From Strobilurus pachycystidiatus (Eukaryota; Basidiomycota; Agaricomycetes; Agaricales; Physalacriaceae): a stretch of 64,000 nucleotides of DNA. This document shows, one piece after another, positions 1 to 10,757 of this stretch. The DNA lies in NCBI GenBank assembly GCA_019915135.1, contig JAHLMK010000011.1:1488001-1552000 (forward strand), given 5' to 3'. Both the position numbers and the translations under genes were made by a program. The first letter of the stretch is position 1, and every line of letters begins with the position of its first letter. Below the pieces are notes generated by a model. It was not told the origin of the DNA, made no database searches, and worked only from the letters and a program-made list of their open reading frames with translations.

Positions 1-411
1 ACCTGCCTTCAGGCCGATGGCTCAATAGGACGATGCGGTTGAGTGTTACCATTCGGTGGTTACTTCCTGGGGCAGATATTCTGGCCTGACGGGCTGTTAA
101 CATATGTCCCGCCGCTATCTATAATGAAGTGATGAACGTGGAACATGTCCGGGTCTGGCATGAAACCGCTAAGCTCTCAAATCTTACGGCTTCCCGAAGA
201 AACATCTAAGCTGTCAGAAATCAAGCTCCTCCCTGCCAGATGCATGTGAAGTAAGTCTGGTCCAAGCTCTTGTCTCTCATTGTGCTGACACAGCTTTCTC
301 CTGGTAACGCGATGGGCCCATATAGCGCTCGCTGCTATTGTTTGCTCGGCGCCACTCCATGAGCGCATGCCATAAAAGAAATTGGATTCGAGGAACGAAC
401 AATGAACCACC
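1..411. other. Left edge, no gene seen
   Basis: No frame in this stretch has a convincing start, splice pattern or recognisable motif. It probably holds the promoter and 5' leader of the small gene that begins at 412. An in-frame TGA lies just upstream of that start codon. Confidence 0.4.
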
Positions 412-832
412 ATGTCAGAGGAATATCGCTCTCTTCTCCTCCAAGTTGATGTACTGCTTGAGCGGGCTCGGACTTGCCAAATGATTGAACCTCGTCGTCC
501 CGATGTCATTCAGGGTTTACGCAGGTAGACTTTTTGCTGGCCTGTGCCGCCGCTACTCAATTCTGAACCCTCATGCGTAGCTTGAAGCGGCGTATCGAGC
601 GCCACATGAACCAGCCTGATGCAGAAGATCCAGCCACCAAAGAGGAATACATCCTTGACATTGAATGCCGGTATGAGGCATGGGAATGTGTCTTACAAGT
701 GAGTTTCTGCTCACTGATGGCCACATTTGATAGGACGCCCACATGTATTCAGGATTATATGAAGATGGAAAGGCGAGACAGGGAACGTCGAGCCCACCAA
801 AGCTTAACGCGAAAGACGAGTCGAAATTATAA
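412..832 (+). CDS. Small hypothetical protein (109 aa), three exons
   Basis: Exons 412-524, 581-698 and 734-832. The introns are 56 and 35 bp, with GTAGAC...GTAG and GTGAGT...ATAG ends and CTGAA/CTGAT branch sites. Frames close exactly to a TAA stop. The ATG sits in a good ACCACCATG context with an in-frame stop upstream. The product is charged and mostly helical-looking, with a run of Arg/Lys/Glu residues in the middle and no signal peptide or membrane segment. I do not recognise the family. The second intron is very short. If it were retained, the frame would run to a TGA at 845 and give a different C-terminus. It is convergent with the F-box-like gene, whose stop lies 105 bp downstream. 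Confidence 0.5.
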
Positions 833-936
833 CATACGAGGGTGATATATACACGCTTTATACATGATCTACACGCTACAGTTACAGGGTTATGATTACA
901 CTTACTGCTACAAGTATGTTTTGAATCATGACAACA

Positions 937-2502
937 TTAGAAATCCGGCGTCAGCAACTCGACATCCAGCCCGTTATCGACGAAGGGCTGTACCATGGCC
1001 TGCCATGATCCACTTATATCCATACGCTGTAATCCGTCGATTGAAATCCCGCAGTACTCGAGTCCACATTCGTATCGCGCTTCCAGAAATTGCCGTACAG
1101 AGGCGATGTGTTCGTGATGTACCCAAAAGCGAAAGCTCTCGAGTGCAGGAACGGGATATCCACCAACCAATCCTTTATAAGATAGGAAGTGGAGAGCGGG
1201 AGGTGGGATACCCGCCATAGGGGAAGTTGAACTATCCTGCAAATGGAGGTCAACCAGTTCCACCTGCGTCGCGAGTATCTCCGTGATAAGGTCGTGTATA
1301 GCGACATTGCGCACAATGAGAGCCTTCAATAGACATGCCGAACGTGCAAAGAACTCCACGTCATCATCCCTCGGCCACCGTAAGCCTGGCGGAAGGCTGG
1401 GTTGGTAATCCAAATGCGTGAGGGCGGGCAAGGTAAGGTAATCCAAAACCTCTCTTCCAGGTTGTTCGCTGGCGAACTCAACGCAGAGCCTGGTGAGCCT
1501 GTTGTGTAGAGCCATAGGAGCGGGTACGGAGTCAAACATGACTTGTCGAATCGACAGGCCCTCTAAGGAAGGCGCATTTTGCATCAGCTGAAGGAGGGCA
1601 GAGACATTGATGCTCCCTACAACGACGGTGCGCACATTTCCAAGCCTGCCGGGATCGACGCAGGATCCAAGATGTGATGGACCCCGCAATTCGATGCTTC
1701 TCAGCTGAACGAAGTGGGACAGCAGGTTGCGACTCCAGGAGAGGTACACCTTTTCCTGGTCGCCCAACTGGCAAGATTCAAGCGTAAGAACTAACGTCTC
1801 TGGCGCCCAAGCCTCGTTAAGTTTAACGTGCGTGAGCCAATGGTGGAAAGCAATCTTGAGTGTGAGCTGTCTGGCGCGAGGTATAAGGTCCGCGATAGTC
1901 TGAACGAGATGTATGGAATCCTCGGTAGTAAATCCCTCATCAGGGCATCCAGGGTACGAGAACAATAACCTTTCGATGGGTAGAGACCCTGAACGGGCTA
2001 TCTGCGCGTGGAGATAAGTTCTGTAATCCTCGCGCCTCCGATGATCGAAGAAACGGGAAAAGTTGGCCGGTGCACGAACGCCCACCGTCGTCCAAAGACG
2101 GGGAAGAAAAAGGGCGACAGAGCGCCAATTACGGCAGATCTGCAGCAGGAGATTTTGGGAGCGTCTAATGAGTGAAATTTGGTTTTCGAGGCGGTCGGCG
2201 CTGTCCGGAAGATCCATGGCGTCGGATTGACACGAATGAAAGTAGTCAATGAATAATGCCTGTAAGATTGGGTCGGGGAGTAGGTTGACTGGGCGAATGT
2301 CTGAGGAGAGGGAGGAACGCGAATGGGGAGAGGGAGGAATAGGATCGACAAGCATCTTTTGGGCTGAATCTGGTCGGAGATTCTCGCTCGAGCGTGCACG
2401 GACGCGTCGGTACTCGTCTTGACTAAACTCCCAGGCTTTTCTTTTATAGAAAGATTCTTCGTCATTAACAGTTGTCATAGAGGGCGTATCCTGTCTGAAC
2501 AT
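937..2502 (-). CDS. F-box / leucine-rich-repeat-like protein
   Basis: A single open exon. Starting at the ATG at 2502 gives about 521 aa. The frame stays open upstream to 2679, but that extension reads as a hydrophobic stretch with an intron-like GTATCT...GGCAG block, so it is more likely 5' leader. The N-terminal third contains the pattern of agaricomycete F-box proteins: a LLPDPILQALF start, then an ICRNWRSVALFLPRLWTTV segment ending in the conserved 'W' pocket. The rest is a series of Leu-rich repeats (LRSIEL, LVLTLESC, LIVRNV, LVDLHL). Such proteins usually act as substrate receptors of SCF ubiquitin ligases. These families are large and fast-evolving, so the target cannot be guessed. Confidence is good for the family and lower for the start. 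Confidence 0.7.
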   Translation of the reverse strand: MFRQDTPSMTTVNDEESFYKRKAWEFSQDEYRRVRARSSENLRPDSAQKMLVDPIPPSPHSRSSLSSDIRPVNLLPDPILQALFIDYFHSCQSDAMDLPDSADRLENQISLIRRSQNLLLQICRNWRSVALFLPRLWTTVGVRAPANFSRFFDHRRREDYRTYLHAQIARSGSLPIERLLFSYPGCPDEGFTTEDSIHLVQTIADLIPRARQLTLKIAFHHWLTHVKLNEAWAPETLVLTLESCQLGDQEKVYLSWSRNLLSHFVQLRSIELRGPSHLGSCVDPGRLGNVRTVVVGSINVSALLQLMQNAPSLEGLSIRQVMFDSVPAPMALHNRLTRLCVEFASEQPGREVLDYLTLPALTHLDYQPSLPPGLRWPRDDDVEFFARSACLLKALIVRNVAIHDLITEILATQVELVDLHLQDSSTSPMAGIPPPALHFLSYKGLVGGYPVPALESFRFWVHHEHIASVRQFLEARYECGLEYCGISIDGLQRMDISGSWQAMVQPFVDNGLDVELLTPDF

Positions 2503-2953
2503 GATTCTGCCAAGCAAAAGTGAGCTGGAACCAAAAAATGCAAAGTGATGGAGAGATACCGTGAACAAAAGCAGAGAAAGCAATAAATAGAGGAAGAAGA
2601 GTCGCAGATGCTCTGGACGTTGTGCCCAGACGAGCCAAACCGTCCTTCGAAAGACGATGCTTGCCCTCTTGGGAGTCAAAGCACTACAGCGATAAGATCT
2701 CCCTTATCCTTTATCTCCAGCTATATTACATAATTCAATTGCTCAGATACGCGCTCAGATGAAGAAGAAAGAAGAGGAATGAAAGTTGGCTACAGAAAGA
2801 GAAACGTAGAACAAGTGAAGTGGAACCAAACAAGATGGCGATGAGATATATGTAACACACGGAAAGCGAAGTATAACCGTTGAACAACATGAGAACATGA
2901 AAAACCGTAGAACGAGTGTGAAAGAAGAAACCAACGTCTTCGAGGCCTGCCCG
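2503..2953. other. Leader of F-box gene and gap before the Boi-like gene
   Basis: Positions 2503-2700 read as a hydrophobic extension of the F-box frame or, more likely, its spliced 5' leader. Positions 2700-2953 are AT-richer, hold no convincing frame, and should contain the F-box promoter and the 3' end of the gene on the right. Confidence 0.35.
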
Positions 2954-5900
2954 TTACATAGCTGTCCATGGGGTCACACTCGGCGCCATGAAACCTCCCG
3001 CCGATAAACTCCCTTTTCCGATACTATTCGCCAAACTCCTGCGCTTCTCCTCCCACTGCTTCAACGCTTTCAACATCTGGATGATCTTGTCCCGTTTACC
3101 CAACCGCACGTCATTGATGCTGACGCTCCCCATCTTCACATCATTGTCCAACAAAAAATCGAACAGCTTGAATAGCCCTTCCAACCTCTCATCGTTCCCA
3201 TCCACCGGGAACGCAGAATCCGGCACGGGCGGAGACAAGGGGCGCCCTTTGACCGACTCTGCGATCCTAGATAGCTCGAGTCCACCACAGATAGCACCAG
3301 CCGTATCTGTGATGCGCAAATTGGCCGGTAAATGTGAATTCGCCCACTCAACCAGGGAGTCATCGATGGGTGAGGCAGGAGTCTACAAGAGGGATACAAA
3401 TGAGAACCGTGTTACAAGACAGCCGATCAGTCACATACAACGGACACGGCAGAGCTCTTTCTGCGGGATGGCCGTGGGGGAGGAACTGACGTCCGAGGGC
3501 TTTCCATGAACGATGCGCTATCGAGCGACTGCTGACTGAAGAACGATTCCAGTCTAGTCCGTTCTTCCTTTCCTTCACCGTCCGAAGGCAGACCCATCAG
3601 TACCCGAGCGTCTCGGCTTGAAAGCTGGTTAGGATTTTCCCGACGAAGAGCCTTCTGTGTCGCCTCGCGAGCGGTAGGGGATGGCGGTCTGGGAGCAGGG
3701 TTCATCGCTTGCGCTACCATTAACGGAATGGTCGGGATGTTGCATGACGAGATGACTGGTTCTGAAGGCGAGTCAGCGACCAGCAGAGTTAACAAATGAA
3801 AGACAGTTTACGTGTGTAGTCGCGAGCAATGGTCGCCTTCATAATAGCCTTCATCCACTCCCTGATGACCGACTTGTCATCAGAGCTGAAGAAGTGCATC
3901 TTATCCTGCTCGTGCTCGATGCGAAATCCATACTTGCCCGGGTTCACATTCTCGTCCACAGTGACTCGGTAGCCGATGATGTTGATGTATCCCTTGATTT
4001 TCGTTTGCTGCGAAAGAAAAGAAAAAAAATTAATCCCAGATGAGCCTACAAAGTGACTGGCATACCGCTGGACTCTCGCTCTTCAAGCAATAGAGATGTG
4101 GACCTTTCAAGACGAAGTACCGGTTCTTCCAACTGTTGTACCGATCACCACGTTTCCTCATCCACCCACTATGATCAGGCTTCCCAATCTGCTCGAGGAT
4201 GTTCTGGCCGGACTTGAGTGGACTCGCGACATTCTTGTCGTCATGCGGTAAGGTGGGGCTGGTAGTCGTGCCGGGATACGATGAAGTTCTCTTCCTGAGA
4301 AGGTGCGGCTCCTTATCCTTCACATCAGCAGCTCCTACAGCCTCCTTCGAAGACGCCGGAACAGACTGGCTCTTGTTCATCGCAGCGCCAGGCGTGGAAG
4401 GTCGGCCAGTCGACTTGCGTCCGCTGGTGCTGTACAGCCTTGGCAGATGGAAAGACGAAGACGAATTCTTCTCAGGAACAATGTCATCCCCACTATAACA
4501 GTGATAACACGTATGAGCTCAAAGTAACTATAGCGGGAAGCAAAAGTCTGGTCACTCACGAATACTTCGGTGGCGGCTTACGACCCTTCCCAAGCGTGCC
4601 TCCAAACGAGCCTCCAAACAGACTGAGCCTATCGCTATTCTTCCCGGCATCAAGACTCTTCTTCGCCCGCCCGTGCCGGGTCGCGCTAGACTCCTTCTCG
4701 TGGTTGTTTTGCTTCTTCTCCTTGACTTCCTTCTCCTCCTCAGCATGGACCAGTGACGTCGGAGAGACACCATCCTTGGTCGAATGGCGTGGGGAAGGAG
4801 CAGATCCAGAGGAGTCATAAGAGCGTCCGAACAACTTGCGGCGCATGCTAGGATGGCGTGCGGCTTCTCCCTACGATGATGCATTAATTGAAGAAGCTCT
4901 GAAAAAGCTTGGGACTTACATCGCTAAGTGCTGCTCGGTCTTCCTCCGCTTCTTCGGGTATACCAACGGCCTTGACGGATGCATTGAGCGCACCGTCGCT
5001 AGGAGACAGTGACAGCTGAGTAGGACGCGGCTTCTGCTAGATGCGTCAACATTTGAAAAACTATTTCATCGGCCAGAGTACTACGCACAGTGATGGTCCC
5101 AGTCGACCCTCCATTGAGCTCGGAATCTACAGCCGTCGATGTAACTGGCGAAGGCAAGTCACCCGCCGCGCTGTCCGCACTCAACAGCGTCGACAAACCA
5201 TTCAATGAGCCCTTGACCGAACCAGGGTACGAGTGGTGGGATGTCTGGCTTTGGGACACGTTGCGAGAGTGGCTAAATGCAGCGCCATAGGACAAGGGCG
5301 AGTCGTACAGAGGGGCTTGACCGCCACTACTACCACCAGCGGATATCAGAGGTGAAGAGGGCGATGGCAGTCCAGGATGGTCAGAGTACACAATCGATGG
5401 GGGGCGGCGCAGATCCGTGATCGCGTTGGCGATGCGTACGCGTTTGCCATACGCCACGATGCCAATTTCGGTCTTCAGGAGGTTCACGTCGAGTTCCAAG
5501 AGAACATCGCCGGTTATTTCTTGCTCTGTACACGACGAGATGAATGTGTGGGCCTTGAGAAAGTACTGGAAACGCACCGGTGAACTTATCGCAGACGTCT
5601 TCGTCAAAGCCTTTGCTCTGGAGCCACTCGACGACATCATTTAATGTCCAATCAGACGGAGGTTTCTCCTTCCTGTCCGCTGATGAGGGTAAGGTGGTCG
5701 TGGTTGCAGAAGTTGAGGTTGAGGACTCTGCAGCATGGGAGGCTGAATACATGGTCGATGAGGGGGCAGAAGCCGGACTGTTCCCATCGGACTTGGGCTG
5801 CTGCTGCTGCTGCGTGTCGTGCACGAGAGCTGGAGACGGGTAGCCTTCCATGAGCGGGGTGCTTGTGCGCTTCCCAGGCGGTGATTGGGGCATGGGAACA

Positions 5901-7060
5901 GCTATAGCTTGCGCAAGACTGGCTGAGGGTGATGACAAGTGTTTGGGCTCTGGCGGAGGTGAAGGGGGCGGTACACCAAGAGCTTCCTGTGGGAAGGTGG
6001 CGCGCGTAGCCGTGGCCGTCTGCGGTTCTGGAACGTCGGTATCCGGTATAGATAGATTGTTGGAGTACTCGGAGCCAATGTCAGTGATATTTCTATCTTC
6101 TTCAGCAGGGTGTAGGGTGTCCGCAGGGGCTGTGTGCTCAGATTCCTCGTCCTCCTCGGGTATATACGAATGACGCCTGAAGCCGGAAGGGCGGACGTAT
6201 GGCTCTTCTTCCTCGTCCTCGCTTTCGTCGCTGAGCTCAACTTGTATTGGCGGAACGTAGGACCGATTGCTGGCGGTGCGCGTCATGCCAATCATCTCGA
6301 GACGTTCGGCGTCAGCAAGAGCCTGTCTGGCCTTTTCTGCCAGCTTCTGTCTCGTACGCTTGTGGTCCCGCTCGCCATGCTCGGACGCCCCATCATCACC
6401 GCTCATCTCGAAGTCAGTGTCCGTCTCGTTTTCTGTGTCCACACCGCCGCCAGTGCTAGCAAAGCTGAAACTTTTCGAGTCTTCAGCATCGCTGAGACCG
6501 CCCCTTCCTCTGCCGAGCTGCTCGATCGCCTTCTGAACGTCTGTCATGGTTGCCTTCATGACCTCTCCATTGCCGTTGGTGTCTTCGCCGTTCAAAAGGA
6601 TAGCCGGAGCGGGGATTTGGGGAGTTTGGTCGGGATGTGGCGTAGAGGTTTCGTCGGAGGCAGAGGGATCGCTGGATGAGGCGACTGCCGGGGGAACGGA
6701 TGAAGTGTAGCTCTGAGGGAAAAGACCCGCCCTGCCAGCGAGATTGCGGCCCTTGAGAACGACGAGTGAGTACATTGGTGTCATGTTAGAGGCAGAGAAA
6801 GGTGGATGGCGCAGAGTAGGTCTATTACTAGGCGCCATGTTTCACCGAGGCACCACTGTCGCCAGACATAACGGCGTGAGGAATGAACAGACGGCATGTC
6901 CGCCATGTCCGCCAAGAATTATGCGGACACTCACCTGCCACCAGCCATCGCCATATGCATCGTCCTTTTCTATGACCTCAATGCGCTCGCCAAGGCGAAA
7001 AGGCACCTCGTCGTCATTCTCCGGGGTGAAGTCGTGCAGCGCATAGACGTATTCCGGCAT
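2954..7060 (-). CDS. SH3-SAM-PH polarity protein (Boi1/Boi2/Pob1 family) with CH-like C-terminus
   Basis: Nine exons, 1179 aa: 7060-6935, 6751-5578, 5525-5089, 5036-4920, 4870-4560, 4492-4066, 4007-3812, 3761-3439, 3382-2954. All junctions keep frame. Residues 1-60 form an SH3 domain (ALHDF, GDGWW, GLFPQSY), split by the first intron. A long acidic, Pro/Ser-rich linker follows. A SAM domain lies at about 408-475 (WTLNDVVEWLQ ... LLELDVNLLKTEIGI). A PH domain lies at about 826-929 (GWMRKRGDRYNSWKNRYFVL ... REWMKAIMKA). The last exon ends in a segment resembling a calponin-homology fold. In yeasts Boi1/Boi2 and Pob1 link Cdc42/formin signalling and exocytosis at growth sites, so a hyphal-tip role is inferred. 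The start is the ATG immediately before the SH3 domain. Confidence 0.9.
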
Positions 7061-9477
7061 CAAGAGAGGTGTAACAGTAACTGTAAGCCAAAGAAAGAGA
7101 GCGGTCGGCTGATGTTGTCGGAGGATGTCGGTAGATGGATGTCAAGATGCGCTGTTGAGAGATGTCGCCCGCACCTGCCCGCCCAGTGGCCTGAAGTAGC
7201 TCGACGTTGCGGAGGATGATGGACGTTCCAGCCAAGCCGTTGCCCGCCATTTGCCGCATTGTCAGCCCATCTTGGGCAACTCGGGCCCAATTTCCCGGCC
7301 CAATTTCCCGCGACGTGACATCACCTTACAGTACCTTTCCTTCGACAGCTAGTCTATCCTCTTTTCAAAACACAATGACTACGCCTCGCTGGCGCGTGCC
7401 CGGCTCATGATCGTCTTTTTCTTGAGATACAGCTTCTTGGACAGACTGCGGGCGCGGCGATGGTCCGATGCGACGATAATCTCACAGGAGCCAAAGGAGC
7501 GTGGCGAGAATGCTGGAGTGTGTCTTCTTTAGGTGTTTATAGGCCAATCACGCATGGACACGGTGCAACTGGCGCCCAAGTTCGGCCGTCACGAATCATT
7601 GGGAAGAGGACGCGGTAAAGAGTCTGGTATGGCATACCTAGTCCTCTTTGAAACTCACTACTGACAATTCGCAAGATTGCCGGGATGCTTCCGTGGCCCA
7701 CTCTCCTCGTCAATAGTTGGTCCCTGTCGAGATTGGAGCAAACAGGAATGGGGCCAATTCAAAGGTTGCCCTCGAAATGCAGGCTGAACCGTATGCCATA
7801 TTTTTGACGTTTCCCCGATGCATAAATAACCAAATCCAAGTAGTCCCTCTCATAGAGCCCATGATCATCACGCCCATTCCACGATCCTCTCGCCCGTGGT
7901 GAAAGATGACGGCTTGGACTTCACATCTAATAATATCACCATGGGAAGTGTCATGCTAGGTGCACTTTACTTGTCGTGACTTGTGGCGGGATGCGACCTT
8001 ACGATTTGCCAGGGAACTGCCAACAAACGCCCGTAAAGGAACGTTGACGACCACTGAGCAGGTGTGCGGACGACACTAACGGAAGCTTCTCATGCAACAC
8101 AAATCTCTCTTCCATCCTTGATCATCGTAGTGGGGCTTGGCGCGCGCTGCAATCTCAATCTATACAACTCCAGCACCTTCTCACGCCCCTCTGGTTTCTT
8201 CGTGCTTCTCTCTTTCCTCTTCATCTGTCACGTTCGAGCCTCGCGATTAAGTCGCGCAATCTTTTCAAGCATCGGCAGAGCGGGGTGTTTAAGCTGCTGG
8301 AGACAGTTTTCGAACGGGACATCCAGCAAAAGTCGATCTTGCCATGTCGTGGCGCGGAGAGGGACGAGGAGCGTGTATCACCAGATTTGTCACTTCTCTG
8401 GGTTGGCGGATGGGACCAGGATGAAGCGATCATCCACGCTCTAGATGAGGGGCTTTCTCTCCTCGAATCGGTTCTCTGCTCGCAGACGACGAGATCGACG
8501 TCCTACCAGCTGTTAGCGGCGACTTGTCGCGCAGTGTGGCGTACAGACCCAAAGCGCCCGGTGCTTCATGTCATGTAATGCACATGCGGTGCTGCCGAAT
8601 AAGCATGCAGGAATCATGGCATCGAGCCGGAGGGCGGCGAAGCAGCCTCGGCAGCGGTGCCAATTCCCGAGAGGGTCTCAGATGGTCGCATTCCGGTACT
8701 TGTCGTCCAAGATTAGGATGACTGCAAGCGCTTGACCCTGGGAAAGCGGTATGGGATTAGTGCGTGGATCGTCAAGAAGCGTGGCGCATCGAGGCAGTCT
8801 TATGCATGCTTGTCACACGGTGTTAGTCGCAAGGCGAGCATTACTTTCGCGCCTGTCATTTTTACATCTGTTCATGAGCGCTGCTCTAGACGCTCCCTTC
8901 TTACTCCCCATCAAGAGTCCGCTTTCGTGATCTGCGATACTCCTACGACTACGAGCCACAAATTGGAGCCACAACACTCATCTCTTCGTAAGCCTCACCA
9001 TTAGCCTCCATTAGATATTCTAATTGTTCTAGGAACATGATCTACATCCAGGCTTGTATCTCTTACGTTACCTCTGTATGCACATTCGACAATTAAGAAC
9101 AAGAACAAAAGGAAGAGAACAACAGTCTTTGTTACGCTTCGGAATGAACGCCGTTACTCGTTTCGTTATAACGTCGATGTTTTGTTGTTGGCGATGCCCC
9201 CCAATTTATCAACTACCGCAACAACGACGCTTTAGAATGGTAAAGTCTTGTATCGTGATCTTGAGTCAATGTGATTGACGGCATCCTCTAGGCTATCTGT
9301 CGATTCTTTCTGCGAGGATATTGTAGGTTTCGATTGAACTGCCGGAACGAACATACGCGAGACTGTCGGTCTTCTGGCGAAAGTCATTGGGACGCAGTAT
9401 CAGACGATGGTGCGTACAGACGGCCTGGCCCGTTTTAGCTCTTTCTCAATGGGTCTACAGTTTCTTGGGATGCTTCC
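7061..9477. other. 2.4-kb gap with no confidently modelled gene
   Basis: This holds the divergent upstream region of the Boi-like gene. On the minus strand, 7387-7530 reads as a basic C-terminal-like peptide (ARSLSKKLYLKKKTIMSR) bounded by TAA and TAG. It may be a last exon whose upstream exons I could not find. On the plus strand, about 8047-8578 is open for some 176 codons without any Met. It includes a WDQDEAIIHALDEGLSLLESVL-like helical segment. Neither stretch has a credible start, so no gene is called. Confidence 0.3.
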
Positions 9478-10238
9478 ATGTACGGTGGCGAGGAACCCAA
9501 CATATGCGGGCCAGAAAAAACGATCCTTGACAAAAAGGCCCGGCAAGACGAAGCGGTCATGCCCGAAAATATCGACTTCGAGTCCCTCGTCCAGGAGCTT
9601 GCCGATCCGGATCCTTGGCCGGCTGCGATTATGATGCGGTTCTGTTCTATCCCCAAGAGCCCCCGAGAAAGTGATTTCTATGCGCCCTATCACGAACTGC
9701 TCAGTTTACTCTACCCCCCGACCAACGGTTTCAGTGTGGTACCACAATATCTGTTTCTGCTCGGGCTGCCTGCTTTCTTCCTCGAGGTATATTACGGCGC
9801 CACGCCAATCTTCACGATGCATATAAGTCCAGAGCAGCTCCTCACATGTACCAGTGCCCGAGATCTTGCCGACGGTCAGGTTCGGAGGCGACTCCAGGAA
9901 TTGGCATTGTTGCGTCCAGTTGGGTCAAGGACGCTCCACGCGGTCAGCGCCTTTGGGAGGCGTCTTGCGTTCTACTGCGGGAACGATCGTTACACTTCTC
10001 CTCCACCTTTGGCAGCGAAAGAGGGTATTACCGATACCGCACCTGTGGCCTGGTGGGATAGCGATGTGCTACAGAAGGATGGGGCTAATGGCAGACTGTG
10101 GTTGATTGCCTCGCAAGCGAACCCGTTTACGGGTATGTTGTGGGTGATTCTCTTGCTCCTTCGTCTTGATCTTATTGATTCTTACATGCAGAAATTAAAT
10201 TTGATCGGAAATTGTATCCTCGTACAGTAATGACATAG
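9478..10238 (+). CDS. Agaricomycete orphan protein (233 aa), two exons
   Basis: Exons 9478-10132 and 10192-10238, with a 59-bp GTATGT...GCAG intron. The frame closes to a TAG stop. The protein starts acidic (MYGGEEP, then PENIDFESLVQELADPDPWP), continues through a short hydrophobic Leu/Phe-rich stretch around residues 75-105, and ends basic. There is no signal peptide and no motif that I recognise. The coding quality is good: codon-like composition throughout and proper splice sites. Homologues may be limited to mushrooms. An alternative start is the internal Met before PENIDF. Confidence 0.6.
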
Positions 10239-10757
10239 GGATGGCATCATGATCCTGTACCTAGTTCATCCCAGGGGAGGAAGGCGGTGGGTCATTCGTT
10301 ACGCCATACGACGCCCATGTGTGGCACATTTGGTCCGCGCCGAGTTTGAATGATAGGTTGTTCATCGTCTTCCACGTGAACATCGCTTTGTAGCAGTGTG
10401 TGTGCATTTGTTCATTTGTTCAGTGTCCGGTCGATTCTCATCCTTGGTTCCTCTTCCTATGTAATCGACATGGCTGACTGTATCGCGGCCGTTCATCCCC
10501 GCTTTGACTGTTCTATCGATGGTTCCAACTATCCGGGACTTCTCCGCACACCAAACCAGACATGAGGTTTGATTCGCTACTGGTCGCAAGGCGCATTTCG
10601 ACCCGCAGGTGATCAACATCCGGTTTGACAGGCATTATCATGTTGATGGTACTCCCTCAGATGCGGCATATTCTTGGTTCATTGTTGGCCAAGAAAACCC
10701 CTTTTCTGTTTGTTTGTCATTCCTTATGATGAGCTCACGGTGCGAGGGTGGCCTACC

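Noticed and set aside
2503..2679. N-terminal membrane anchor of the F-box-like protein
   Set aside because: The frame is open, but the hydrophobic part coincides with an intron-like segment, and F-box proteins rarely have such anchors. Treated as leader.
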